Positions 36,882-45,242 of a stretch of 64,000 nt of DNA are shown piece by piece; the stretch's first letter is position 1; every line of letters starts with the position of its first letter. Location of the stretch: positions 2,152,501 to 2,216,500 of the forward strand of contig NZ_CP051206.1 in assembly GCF_012516395.1 (NCBI RefSeq), written 5' to 3'. This stretch comes from Dolichospermum flos-aquae CCAP 1403/13F (GTDB taxonomy: Bacteria; Cyanobacteriota; Cyanobacteriia; Cyanobacteriales; Nostocaceae). Both the position numbers and the translations under genes were made by a program. The notes under the pieces are model-generated. The model did not search any database, was not told the DNA's origin, and saw only the letters and a program-made list of their open reading frames with translations.

Positions 36882-37988
36882 ATGGTTAAAGCCTTCACTA
36901 GTTTCTTTGGTAAATCCAGTAAAGGTATTGGTATTGAACTAGCGCCGGAACGGGTAAACGTAGTCCAACTACATAAACACCGCCAAAACTTAAAAATCGA
37001 ATCTTTGACAACAGTACCAGTACCAGAAGGTATATTTATTGATGGTCAAATTGCTGATTCTGTGGGAATGTCCGAAATTATTCAGCAAGCGATCGCTGAA
37101 AGCAAAACTAAAGCTACCCGTGTTATTACTTGTATCCCAGGACGAGAATCCATTATCCGGTTGATTCCTGTCCCATCTGAATTAGATGACAAGGAGTTGC
37201 GGGACATAATACTCAACCATGAAGCATCTTTATATTTACCCTATCCCAGAGAAGAAGCTGATGTTGATTATCAAAAACTTGGGGACTTTATAGACGAAGA
37301 CGGCATTGAGAAAGTGCAGGTTTTGTTAGTTGCGACTCGTAAAGATGTCACGCAAACCTATTTAAATACCTTTGAACAGGCAGGATTAACAGTTGATATC
37401 TTAGAAATTAACAGCTTTGCCCTGATTCGCACTATTCGTGATCAATTGCGGCTATTTGGACCAGAAGAAGCAGCGGTATTAGTTGATATTGAGTTTGATA
37501 GTACAGAAATAGCCATTATTATCAATGGTATCCCACAATTTTCTCGAACAGTACCGATTGGCACTTATCAACTCCAAACTGCATTGTCAAGGGCTATGAA
37601 CTTACCAGCATCACGGGATATGGATATGTTGGAGAGTATGACTATTCCCACAACTTCACCAGATTCAGCCCATAGTGGAGTGACAGGTAGTAATCCGGGG
37701 ATGGCTTCTATGTTGAGAGTTCTCGGAGAATTAGCTGATGAATTGCGTCGTTCCATTGATTTTTACCTCAATCAAAGTGAAAATCTGGAAGTCGTGCAGA
37801 TTCTTTTAGCCGGTCCTGGGGGAGGATTACCACAAATTGATGAGTTTTTCACTCAAAGATTGAGTTTACCAACTACCCAAATAGATCCAATTACTTCTTT
37901 GTCTTTGGAGGTAGATGCTGAAAAATATCCTTTAATTAAACGTCCTGGGTTGGGTATTGTCCTGGGTTTAGGAATGCGAGGGTTGTAA
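36882..37988 (+). CDS. pilM: Type IV pilus assembly protein PilM
   Basis: PilM is an actin-like ATP-binding cytoplasmic protein that connects to PilN at the inner membrane. The start SSKGIGIELAPERVNVVQLH is the phosphate-1 strand, and AVLVDIEFDSTEIAIIINGI and LLAGPGGGLPQIDEFF are the phosphate-2 and adenosine motifs. Its 368 residues are normal. It is the first gene of a four-gene operon (4 bp to pilN). A 65-bp hairpin array lies just upstream. Confidence 0.95.
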   Translation: MVKAFTSFFGKSSKGIGIELAPERVNVVQLHKHRQNLKIESLTTVPVPEGIFIDGQIADSVGMSEIIQQAIAESKTKATRVITCIPGRESIIRLIPVPSELDDKELRDIILNHEASLYLPYPREEADVDYQKLGDFIDEDGIEKVQVLLVATRKDVTQTYLNTFEQAGLTVDILEINSFALIRTIRDQLRLFGPEEAAVLVDIEFDSTEIAIIINGIPQFSRTVPIGTYQLQTALSRAMNLPASRDMDMLESMTIPTTSPDSAHSGVTGSNPGMASMLRVLGELADELRRSIDFYLNQSENLEVVQILLAGPGGGLPQIDEFFTQRLSLPTTQIDPITSLSLEVDAEKYPLIKRPGLGIVLGLGMRGL

Positions 37989-37992
37989 CAAA

Positions 37993-38802
37993 ATGTATAG
38001 TCTAGATATTAACTTCCTTAAAGATCGGCCAGAATATCAAAGTAAAAGTGCAACGAAGGTTCAAAGACCATCTATTCAACTAGGGAATTTAATCCCAGTT
38101 TACATAGGAGTAGGAGTAGGTTTAGTATTGCCCGGTTTAGTGTTTATTGGTTTGTCAATCCTGGAAGGGAAAACTACTGAAGTAACCGGGGAAGTGGCAA
38201 AACTAGAGGAGGAAGGTAAGAGTTTAGATGGCACAATAGCCAATCTTAATAAAATTAAGGCGGAAACAGTCGGCATTAATAGCCAAACCAAAGCTTTAGT
38301 AACGGTGTTTGATCAAATACGTCCCTGGTCAGCAATGTTACAGGATTTGCGCGATCGCATTCCTAGTAAAGTGCAAATCGAAACTATTAAGCAAATTGCC
38401 GCTCCTCTTCCTAGTAAAGAAGTTGTAGCTGCCACCCCCAGTAAAACCAATACTAATACCAATACCGCTGGATTCTTAGAAATTTCTGGTTTTGCTATTT
38501 CCTATGCCTTAGTCAACGATTTTGCCTTAAGTTTAGGACAATCTAAATTTTTAAATCCAGAAGAAACCAAAATTATCACAGCAGAATTAGTAGATGCACC
38601 ACCCGTTACAGGTTTTCTTCCCCCAAAAGGTGGTAAATCTAATGAAAAAATTAAACCTATTCAAGTAGTTAAATACACCATTAAAACAGGTTTAAGTAAT
38701 GTGCCAGCATCTGATTTAATTCAAGAGTTAGAGAAAAAAGGCACAGTCGGACTAGTAGATAGACTTCGTAATATCAAAAAAGTAGGAGTCATTGCCCAAT
38801 GA
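37993..38802 (+). CDS. pilN: Type IV pilus assembly protein PilN
   Basis: A short cytoplasmic N-terminus (MYSLDINFLKDRPEY) contains the INFL motif that docks into PilM. One transmembrane helix (about residues 33-55) is followed by a coiled coil and a periplasmic ferredoxin-like region. With PilO it forms the inner-membrane alignment complex. At 269 residues it is longer than E. coli-type PilN but usual for cyanobacteria. It starts 4 bp after pilM and overlaps pilO by 4 bp (ATGA). Confidence 0.92.
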   Translation: MYSLDINFLKDRPEYQSKSATKVQRPSIQLGNLIPVYIGVGVGLVLPGLVFIGLSILEGKTTEVTGEVAKLEEEGKSLDGTIANLNKIKAETVGINSQTKALVTVFDQIRPWSAMLQDLRDRIPSKVQIETIKQIAAPLPSKEVVAATPSKTNTNTNTAGFLEISGFAISYALVNDFALSLGQSKFLNPEETKIITAELVDAPPVTGFLPPKGGKSNEKIKPIQVVKYTIKTGLSNVPASDLIQELEKKGTVGLVDRLRNIKKVGVIAQ

Positions 38803-39566
38803 CATTTAGTGATGATTTAAATTTTGCCAATCAAGATACAGATACTCAAGATTCTGGTCCTGTTGTTTTTGGTGTCACCTTAACACCAACTATTATTGGT
38901 GGTGTAGTCGCAGTTTTAGGTTTATTAGGTGCAGGTTATATGCTATTTAACATGGCAATGCCCGCTTGGGATAACTATCAAGAACTACAAACTAAACGTG
39001 AGCAACTACAAACAGAAGTTAATCAAAAGAAAATCCAAGCCCAACAAATCGGTAAAATAGAAGCAGATTTGGCTGAAGCGAAACAACAACAACAACAAGT
39101 TTTAGCTTTATTTGCAGATGAAAAAAGTTTAGATACCCTATTACTAGATACCAGTCGCTTAATAGATTCTAGCAATGGAAAAGCCTTTGGTAATGCCATT
39201 AGAGCCAAGATGAAAAGATTTGTTCCAGCTTCGGAAAAACCTGTTGTGGTAGATGATGGCAGTTTTGGGGTAGAAGTTAACAACAAACTTAAACGCAGTA
39301 TTGTCAATGTAGAAATTGAGGGGAATTTTGAACAAACCCGATTAATTATGCGAAACATTGAACGATTACAACCTTTATTGTTAGTTAAAAACTATGACTC
39401 CAAATTGTCTCCACCAGAGATGTCAGACGATAAAGATAACCCTGTGCAAATTGGTATCGGTAAACTGACAACAACTTTTGCATTAGAGGCTTTAATGCCA
39501 CTAACTTCTGAAGAAGCGGCAGATTTAGCCGCTAAAACAGCAGCAGCTAAAGCACCGGAAAAATAA
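38799..39566 (+). CDS. pilO: Type IV pilus assembly protein PilO
   Basis: A short N-terminus is followed by a transmembrane helix (TPTIIGGVVAVLGLLGAGYM, about 28-52), a coiled coil (EQLQTEVNQKKIQAQQIGKI) and a periplasmic alpha/beta domain. It pairs with PilN and contacts the secretin. Its ATG lies inside the pilN stop (ATGA), so translation is probably coupled. There is no pilP gene after it, as is usual in cyanobacteria. Confidence 0.92.
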   Translation: MTFSDDLNFANQDTDTQDSGPVVFGVTLTPTIIGGVVAVLGLLGAGYMLFNMAMPAWDNYQELQTKREQLQTEVNQKKIQAQQIGKIEADLAEAKQQQQQVLALFADEKSLDTLLLDTSRLIDSSNGKAFGNAIRAKMKRFVPASEKPVVVDDGSFGVEVNNKLKRSIVNVEIEGNFEQTRLIMRNIERLQPLLLVKNYDSKLSPPEMSDDKDNPVQIGIGKLTTTFALEALMPLTSEEAADLAAKTAAAKAPEK

Positions 39567-39679
39567 TCAAATTTGAGGCAAGAGGTAAGGGGCAAGAGGC
39601 AAAATAAAATATTCTCCCTATTCCCTATTCCCTGTTATACGTTACGATTTAGACTTTTATTTTATGTGAGGAATGAACT

Positions 39680-41968
39680 GTGAAACAGCTTCATAATAGT
39701 GTTTTCGGATCAAGTGCGGCAGCTTTTGTACTCTTAGCAGCCCAACCAGTGTTAGCAAAGATCACACAAATTACTGATGTTGAACTCAGTCCCATTGCAG
39801 GGGGAGTTAGTGTAATTTTAAAAACTGCGGCGGGAGATCGTCCCCAAGTATTTACCACTAAAAAGGACAAATCCTTAGTTGCGGATGTAATTAATACCCA
39901 ACTCCGTTTACCCAAGGGCAATAACTTCCTGCAAAAAAACCCCGCACCAGGAATTGCATCTATTGAAGTTAAACAATTAGACGCTAATAGCATTCGGGTA
40001 ACAGTTACAGGTATTGATGATGCACCCAGCAATCAGCCCGTCATGGGAAAGGATAATAATATTACCCTGGGCTTTACCGCTACCACAAATTCAACAGCAT
40101 CAACCGCCACTAAGCCTACAGAAAAGGTAGCAGTAACACCAGCTACTACCAAGCCTACGGAAAAGGTAGCAGTAACACCAGCTACCACATTTGAATATAA
40201 ACCAGATGAACCAGGTAAACAGCCGGATGTTCTAGTTCCTAACCCCCAAGTTACAATTGACGGGAAAATTACCCAAACCCCAAATCCTGGTCAAGCTTAT
40301 AAGCAAAGTCCTCTTTTTTTACCTAAGGCTGTCGCCCCACCTGTAGGAGATATTACTCAGTCTAATATTGATACATCTCCTGTGGTGATTAATTTAGGTA
40401 CAAAAGAACGAGTTCGTCGGTTGGTGTTGCGTGATGCACCTGTAAGAGAGGTTTTATCTTTATTAGCTCGTGCTGCTGGGCTGAATTTGGCTTATATAGG
40501 TGGGGAAGCAGAAAAACCGCAAGATGCTGAAAATGTAACTAAAACATCTCAGAAGATTTCCTTAGATATAGAAAATGAACCCGTACAAGATGTTTTTAAT
40601 TACGTCCTGCGTTTGAGTGGTTTGGAAGCTAACCGCAGTGGACGGACAATTTTTGTTGGGACTCAATTACCTAATTCTAGTCGTAATCTTGTGATGCGTA
40701 ATCTCCGACTAAATCAGGTAACGGTGGGTGTGGCGTTAAATTTCCTAGTAGCTTTGGGTGCGGAAAGTGCTGTCAGTCGAGAACGACTAGTTACTAGTGT
40801 TAATGCTGTACCTGTGGGTGGTGCTGCTAACACCGCAGTTACTCAAACTCAAACGACGACAGAAACGAAAATTGAGACTCAACGGATTACATATACAGAT
40901 TCAACACCTATACTCAGAGGGTTACAAGCTTCAGGAGACGAGCGGACAAATTCTGTTACATTAATTGGTAGTCCTAAGATGGTTGAGATGGCAGTATCTC
41001 AATTAACACAGCTTGATATCCGTCGTCGTCAAGTGGTGGTGAATGTCAAAATTATTGATGTCAACCTGACAGGTACTCAAGATTACAATACCAGTTTTTC
41101 TTTTGGGGTTGGTAACAACTTCTTTGTTAATGATGGTGGTGCAGCATCTTTAAATTTTGGTGGTTCTCGACCAGCTAATTCTAATGAAGTAAACAATACT
41201 GTGACTGAAACACCAGTTACAAATAATCCACTTCAGGCTGTAGTTACGGGGTCTGCTGCTGGTATTAATCGAGATCCCACAATTCAAGGAAACAAAATAG
41301 GGGGTATACCAACTTTATACCAATTCCCTAGACGGCTTCTTACGAGTTTACAAGCTCAAGTTACCAAGGGCAACGCTAAGATTCTAACAGATCCTACCTT
41401 AATTGTTCAAGAAGGACAAAATGCAGTAGTTAAGTTAACTACAGAGGTATATGCTGGATTAGACATTTTATCCCAAGGTACAGGAACTACATCATCAACC
41501 ACTTTCAGCAAACCTATCATCAAGGAAGCAGGTCTATCCTTGAATGTGAAGGTAGAAAGAATTGATGATAACGGTTTTGTATCTTTGTCCGTTGCCCCTA
41601 CTGTATCTGCTCCGGGTGGTACAGCACAAGCCGGCGGTGGTAATGGTACAATAACTCTTTTATCCGCAAGAACTCTTACATCTGGTGTATTGCGCTTGCG
41701 GGATAGTCAAACGCTTATTCTTTCCGGTATTATTCAAGACACAGATCGAACAAGTGTTTCTAAATTACCTATTTTGGGTGATATTCCCCTGCTGGGTGCG
41801 CTGTTTAGGAAAACAAACAAACAGAACGAACGTAGAGAGGTAATTATTTTACTGACACCGCAAATAATAGATGATTCCCAGAATTCTGGCTATGGTTATA
41901 ATTATACACCCAGTCCCACAGCGCGGGAAATGTTGGAACGTCGGGGGGTGAAGCTGCAACCGCGTTAG
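39680..41968 (+). CDS. pilQ: Type IV pilus secretin PilQ
   Basis: PilQ is the outer-membrane channel for the pilus. A signal peptide (residues 1-26, ending QPVLA) leads to an AMIN-type domain (about 27-130), a Pro/Thr-rich linker, secretin N domains (VRRLVLRDAPVREVLSLLAR, near 245) and the C-terminal secretin domain (from about 560, with PTLIVQEGQNAVV and VSKLPILGDIPLLGALF). The start is GTG 39680 after TGAGGA. The linker contains a 39-bp tandem duplication encoding TKPTEKVAVTPAT twice. Length 762 is typical. Confidence 0.95.
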   Translation: MKQLHNSVFGSSAAAFVLLAAQPVLAKITQITDVELSPIAGGVSVILKTAAGDRPQVFTTKKDKSLVADVINTQLRLPKGNNFLQKNPAPGIASIEVKQLDANSIRVTVTGIDDAPSNQPVMGKDNNITLGFTATTNSTASTATKPTEKVAVTPATTKPTEKVAVTPATTFEYKPDEPGKQPDVLVPNPQVTIDGKITQTPNPGQAYKQSPLFLPKAVAPPVGDITQSNIDTSPVVINLGTKERVRRLVLRDAPVREVLSLLARAAGLNLAYIGGEAEKPQDAENVTKTSQKISLDIENEPVQDVFNYVLRLSGLEANRSGRTIFVGTQLPNSSRNLVMRNLRLNQVTVGVALNFLVALGAESAVSRERLVTSVNAVPVGGAANTAVTQTQTTTETKIETQRITYTDSTPILRGLQASGDERTNSVTLIGSPKMVEMAVSQLTQLDIRRRQVVVNVKIIDVNLTGTQDYNTSFSFGVGNNFFVNDGGAASLNFGGSRPANSNEVNNTVTETPVTNNPLQAVVTGSAAGINRDPTIQGNKIGGIPTLYQFPRRLLTSLQAQVTKGNAKILTDPTLIVQEGQNAVVKLTTEVYAGLDILSQGTGTTSSTTFSKPIIKEAGLSLNVKVERIDDNGFVSLSVAPTVSAPGGTAQAGGGNGTITLLSARTLTSGVLRLRDSQTLILSGIIQDTDRTSVSKLPILGDIPLLGALFRKTNKQNERREVIILLTPQIIDDSQNSGYGYNYTPSPTAREMLERRGVKLQPR

Positions 41969-42097
41969 TTAGTTTTTGGTGATTGTTTGTCAAAATACCC
42001 GATTTATGGGAGAAGTAAATAATGTAGAGATGTTCCATGGAACGTCTCTCTACAACTAGAAAATATACTTTTGAGTTTAAGTCCAAAAAAGGAAATT

Positions 42098-42634
42098 TCA
42101 ATTACTAATTAACTCCACACCATCTCGTCCATCACTATCCTGTAAATAAACTTTAACAATTTCCTCCTTAGCTGTGGGTAACTTTTTACCGACAAAATCT
42201 GGATGGATTGGTAACTCTCTATGACCTCTATCTACTAATATAGCTAAACGAATTACCTCTGGTCTACCATATTCATTCACGGCATTTAAAGCAGCCCGAA
42301 TAGTTCTCCCTTTAAAAATGACATCATCTACAAGTACCACCGTTTTTCCGGTCAAATCAAAGGGAATATCCGTTTTTTCTGGAGTTCTCAAGCCGATTTT
42401 ATCAAGATCATCACGATAAAATGTAATATCCAAAGAGCCTACAGAAACATTAACATCTTCCAGAATTTCTATTTGACGGGCTAATGAATAAGCTAATGGG
42501 ACTCCTCTAGTATGAATACCCAGAAGTAACAATTGAGATAAATCTCGTGTCCTTTCGACAATCTGAGAAGCCATACGAGTTAATGTCCGACGCAGTTCTT
42601 CTGATGAGAGAATTTCAACTACTTTGGTAGACAT
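42098..42634 (-). CDS. pyrR: PyrR bifunctional regulator/uracil phosphoribosyltransferase
   Basis: The PRPP-binding loop [21 protein letters not shown] (near residue 92), an N-terminal [16 protein letters not shown] and IHTRGVPLA are diagnostic of PyrR. The protein can make UMP from uracil and PRPP and, in many bacteria, attenuates pyr transcripts. No pyr attenuator is visible here. It is 178 residues. A TTGGTAAT STRR and a hairpin element separate it from cobD. Confidence 0.9.
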   Translation of the reverse strand: MSTKVVEILSSEELRRTLTRMASQIVERTRDLSQLLLLGIHTRGVPLAYSLARQIEILEDVNVSVGSLDITFYRDDLDKIGLRTPEKTDIPFDLTGKTVVLVDDVIFKGRTIRAALNAVNEYGRPEVIRLAILVDRGHRELPIHPDFVGKKLPTAKEEIVKVYLQDSDGRDGVELISN

Positions 42635-42699
42635 AAGATAGGTAATTGGTGATAGGTAATTGGTAATTGGTAATTGGTAATTTCTGGTTTTCTCGTTTT

Positions 42700-42806
42700 C
42701 TCGTTCCCATACTCTGTATGGGAATGAATGCTAGAAGGCTCTGCCTTCAATCACACTGGAGGCAGAGCCTCTTTGATAGCATTCCCAGTCAGAGACTGGG
42801 AACGAG
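42700..42806. repeat. 107-bp hairpin element with CTCGTTCCCA arms
   Basis: CTCGTTCCCA at the left pairs with TGGGAACGAG at the right. Inner arms (GAATGCTA...AGGCTCTGCC versus GGCAGAGCCT...TAGCATTC) pair again, and local ATACTCTGTAT and CAGTCAGAGACTG palindromes cap the structure. It fills the pyrR-cobD gap. Confidence 0.75.
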
Positions 42807-42810
42807 ATAA

Positions 42811-43761
42811 CTAACGAATTAAAAATATTGCTAGTCCTAACCATAGTAAAAACGCATATCGGGTTAATTGTAAAGCTTGATCAATGGAATCTGGGGTAAT
42901 GGGATAAATAGCATCTCCTAAAAGTGGTTTCTCTTTAGCTACTCCACGATACCAATTTATTCCTCCCATTTGCACACCTAAAACCGCAGCATAAGCGCAT
43001 TCACTCCAACCAGAATTGGGACTGGGATCTTTGATTGCGTCGCGGCGACAAATTCGCCAAACATTTAAGGGTTTTAAGGATAGTAATGATAAAGTGATCA
43101 CTGTTAACCGACAGGGCAACCAAGTAAAACCATCTTCCCACCGCGCACTAAACCAACCAAGATAAGTATAAGGTAGTTCTTTATAACCGACCATTGAATC
43201 TAAAGTGCTACTAGCTTTATATGCTAAAGCCAAAGGGACAGCACCGATAACAGGGATAAATGCACCAACAATAGTATAAAAAAGAGGAGCCATTACGCCA
43301 TCAGTGGCATTTTCTGTAACGGTTTCTAACACTGCTCTGAGAATTTCCGCTGGGGAAAGATTGGCTGTGTCTCTCCCGACGTAATTACTTAAAACCTGTC
43401 GCGCTGATTCTAATTCTCCATTTTTTAAAGGTTGGAGAACTTCCATAGCTGCATTTCGTAAACTTTTGAAAGCAAAACAACTAGCTAGAAGAATACTTTC
43501 TACAGCAATTCCTAACAATGGATGTACCCACTTGGCACTTTGAACTATTATCCAACCTACCAAGCCACTACCAGTAATTACAATCACACCTAAGAAAATT
43601 CCCGCAAGCCTCTGAGAAAGAGGATTTTGGCAATATTGCAGAGCTAATTTACTCAAGTGGGAAATTACCCATCCCATGACTCGCACCGGATGAGGCCAAC
43701 CCCAAGGATCTCCGATTAAGTAATCTAACAATGCAGCCAAAACCAAAACAGTAGATGTCAT
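42811..43761 (-). CDS. cobD: Adenosylcobinamide-phosphate synthase (CobD/CbiB)
   Basis: This integral membrane enzyme attaches the aminopropanol arm during cobalamin synthesis. Diagnostic features: LLDYLIGDPWGWPHPVRVMG at the start, then VGRDTANLSPAEILRAVLET, ENATDGVMAPLFY, ALAYKASSTLDSMVGYK and the DPSPNSGWSE motif. It has 316 residues and about 4-5 hydrophobic helices. The rrf2 gene lies just upstream on the same strand (63 bp) and could be cotranscribed, though the two are not obviously linked in function. Confidence 0.94.
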   Translation of the reverse strand: MTSTVLVLAALLDYLIGDPWGWPHPVRVMGWVISHLSKLALQYCQNPLSQRLAGIFLGVIVITGSGLVGWIIVQSAKWVHPLLGIAVESILLASCFAFKSLRNAAMEVLQPLKNGELESARQVLSNYVGRDTANLSPAEILRAVLETVTENATDGVMAPLFYTIVGAFIPVIGAVPLALAYKASSTLDSMVGYKELPYTYLGWFSARWEDGFTWLPCRLTVITLSLLSLKPLNVWRICRRDAIKDPSPNSGWSECAYAAVLGVQMGGINWYRGVAKEKPLLGDAIYPITPDSIDQALQLTRYAFLLWLGLAIFLIR

Positions 43762-43824
43762 TTTTTATTGATTGTTGATTATTTATTCTTTTTTCTTGCT
43801 TTTTCCTTTCTTCTGACTCGGTGA

Positions 43825-44268
43825 CTAAACCACAAAATTGGCTTCTTCTCCTTGAGATGCTTGCCAACTGCGAGCATCATAATAAAGGTCTGCCAGGGTA
43901 ATATTGTACAAGGCTTCTTTGAGCTTTTGGTTGAGTCTGTTCCAGAGACTGGATGTCACCCAATCTGCTGTTTGAGCGGGTGTGGGATTATTCAGAGGTA
44001 AGTTAGTGATATTTTCACCAACAGCCTCTAAAATTTGGCCAATAGATATTTGTGCCGGTTTTTTTGCTAATTTATATCCACCGACGCTACCACGAATTGA
44101 AGTTACTAATCCGGCACGACGCATTTCTATGAGCAGCTTTTCTAGATAGGGAGCAGGAATATCTTGACGTTTAGCGATCGCTCTGACCGATTCAGGTCCA
44201 TACTTGGGCTGTAAACTCAAATCTAGCAATGCTTTCACGCTGTAATGTCCTCTCGTAGTTAGTTTCAT
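43825..44268 (-). CDS. Rrf2-family transcriptional regulator without cysteines
   Basis: The winged-helix domain is typical (MKLTTRGHYSVKALLDLSLQ, SVRAIAKRQDIPAPYLEKLL, AGLVTSIRGSVGGYKLAK). IscR/NsrR-type members bind a [2Fe-2S] or [4Fe-4S] cluster through three Cys near residues 90-110; this protein has no Cys at all, so it cannot hold a cluster that way. It must sense something else or be constitutive. It has 147 residues. It is divergent from the cyabrB gene. Confidence 0.88.
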   Translation of the reverse strand: MKLTTRGHYSVKALLDLSLQPKYGPESVRAIAKRQDIPAPYLEKLLIEMRRAGLVTSIRGSVGGYKLAKKPAQISIGQILEAVGENITNLPLNNPTPAQTADWVTSSLWNRLNQKLKEALYNITLADLYYDARSWQASQGEEANFVV

Positions 44269-44577
44269 ATAGCAGTTATGATTAATTTAATTTCCCCAAT
44301 CCTTCTGCCTCTTCCCTCTTACCTCTTAATCTGCCTATCTTTAATAATTTAAAGAATCAAAACCGGATTCCTCTCTATAGTAGCTATCAGCATCATTGTA
44401 ATTATATTTCATATAATTTTTTAAGAATATTGATAATAATGCAACAATTTTGTCTATGAGTGTAATATACTTGGCTAGGCTGATCCAAAAACTCAAGAAT
44501 TCTGTTCCTATTAGTTCAATGTCAGCTAAAATAAAATCCACTTGACAACAAACAACATTCATTTTCGACCTAAGTTG
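44269..44577. other. 309-bp intergenic region between divergent regulator genes
   Basis: It holds CTTCCCTCTTACCTCTT STRR-like sequence (about 44310) and AT-rich DNA with TTGACA (44552) near the cyabrB start. An 82-residue ORF on the minus strand is low-complexity and not supported. It should carry both promoters. Confidence 0.5.
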
Positions 44578-44988
44578 ATGCCTAAACAAAAAAAAATTGA
44601 ACTCCTAGTCGGTGACGAACTGCTCAAAAAAGTTAAAGAGCTAGAAGCCATTAGCAAAGACGAAAAAGCTAAACAGTGTGGCTACTATACTGTTACCAAA
44701 AATGGTATAGAGCGCGTCAATATGATGAAATTCTTGAATGCCCTAATTGATGCTGAGGGTATTCAGTTGGATAGTTCACCCAGTGCGAATGGACGTGGTG
44801 GACGCAGTGCCAGCTATAGAATTGGTGTGCAGTCAAACGGCAACTTATTAATCGGTGCAGCTTACACAAAACAGATGAATCTTCAACCTGGTGATGAGTT
44901 TGTCATCACTTTAGGGAAAAAGCACATTCGACTCCGACAAGTAGATTCGGAATCTATAGAAGATGTGGAAGTAGAAGCTACAGCTTAA
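44578..44988 (+). CDS. cyAbrB-family transcriptional regulator
   Basis: The protein starts MPKQKKIELLVGDELLKKVK and contains the conserved cyanobacterial AbrB core (KQCGYYTVTKNGIERVNMMK, LNALIDAEGIQLD, GRGGRSASYRIGVQSNGNLL and QPGDEFVITLGKKHIRLRQV). cyAbrB proteins bind AT-rich DNA and adjust carbon/nitrogen and, in Anabaena, heterocyst-related genes. I chose the ATG at 44578; the frame extends 12 codons further up, but family members begin with MPK. Length 136. Whether it is the CalA or CalB type I cannot say for sure. Confidence 0.9.
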   Translation: MPKQKKIELLVGDELLKKVKELEAISKDEKAKQCGYYTVTKNGIERVNMMKFLNALIDAEGIQLDSSPSANGRGGRSASYRIGVQSNGNLLIGAAYTKQMNLQPGDEFVITLGKKHIRLRQVDSESIEDVEVEATA

Positions 44989-45126
44989 TGAATATTCATT
45001 AGTCAGTTATGGGTTGTCAGTTGTCAGTGGTTTTGTTTTACCCCTGACTGCTGCATAACTAATAACTGACCAATTACCAAAATTTAGAGAACAGGGAATA
45101 GGGAACAGGGAACAGGCAATAAGAAG

Positions 45127-45241
45127 ATATTTGCCACTGACAACCAACAACCAACAACCAACAACCAACAACTGACAACCAACAACTGACAACCAACAAC
45201 TGACAACCAACAACTGACAACTAACAACTAACAACTGACAA
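45127..45241. repeat. STRR tract, CAACCAA/CAACTGA heptamers
   Basis: About sixteen adjacent heptamers (CAACCAA, CAACTGA, CAACTAA) fill the gap between cyabrB and the convergent clcA gene. TTGTCAG tracts near 45016 are the same unit inverted. It is tandem without unique spacers, so it is not a CRISPR. Confidence 0.9.
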
Positions 45242-45242
45242 A

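Noticed and set aside
43762-43824. Cobalamin riboswitch upstream of cobD
   Set aside because: Only 63 bp separate cobD from rrf2 and no conserved B12-box-like sequence was seen.
43649-43867. 72-residue minus-strand ORF between cobD and rrf2
   Set aside because: It overlaps both real genes in another frame; a shadow.
44341-44589. 82-residue minus-strand ORF between rrf2 and cyabrB
   Set aside because: AT-rich, low-complexity, overlaps the cyabrB start region; better explained as promoter DNA.
45127-45241. Possible CRISPR-like repeat tract
   Set aside because: The 7-bp units are directly adjacent without unique spacers; it is an STRR. No cas genes are near.
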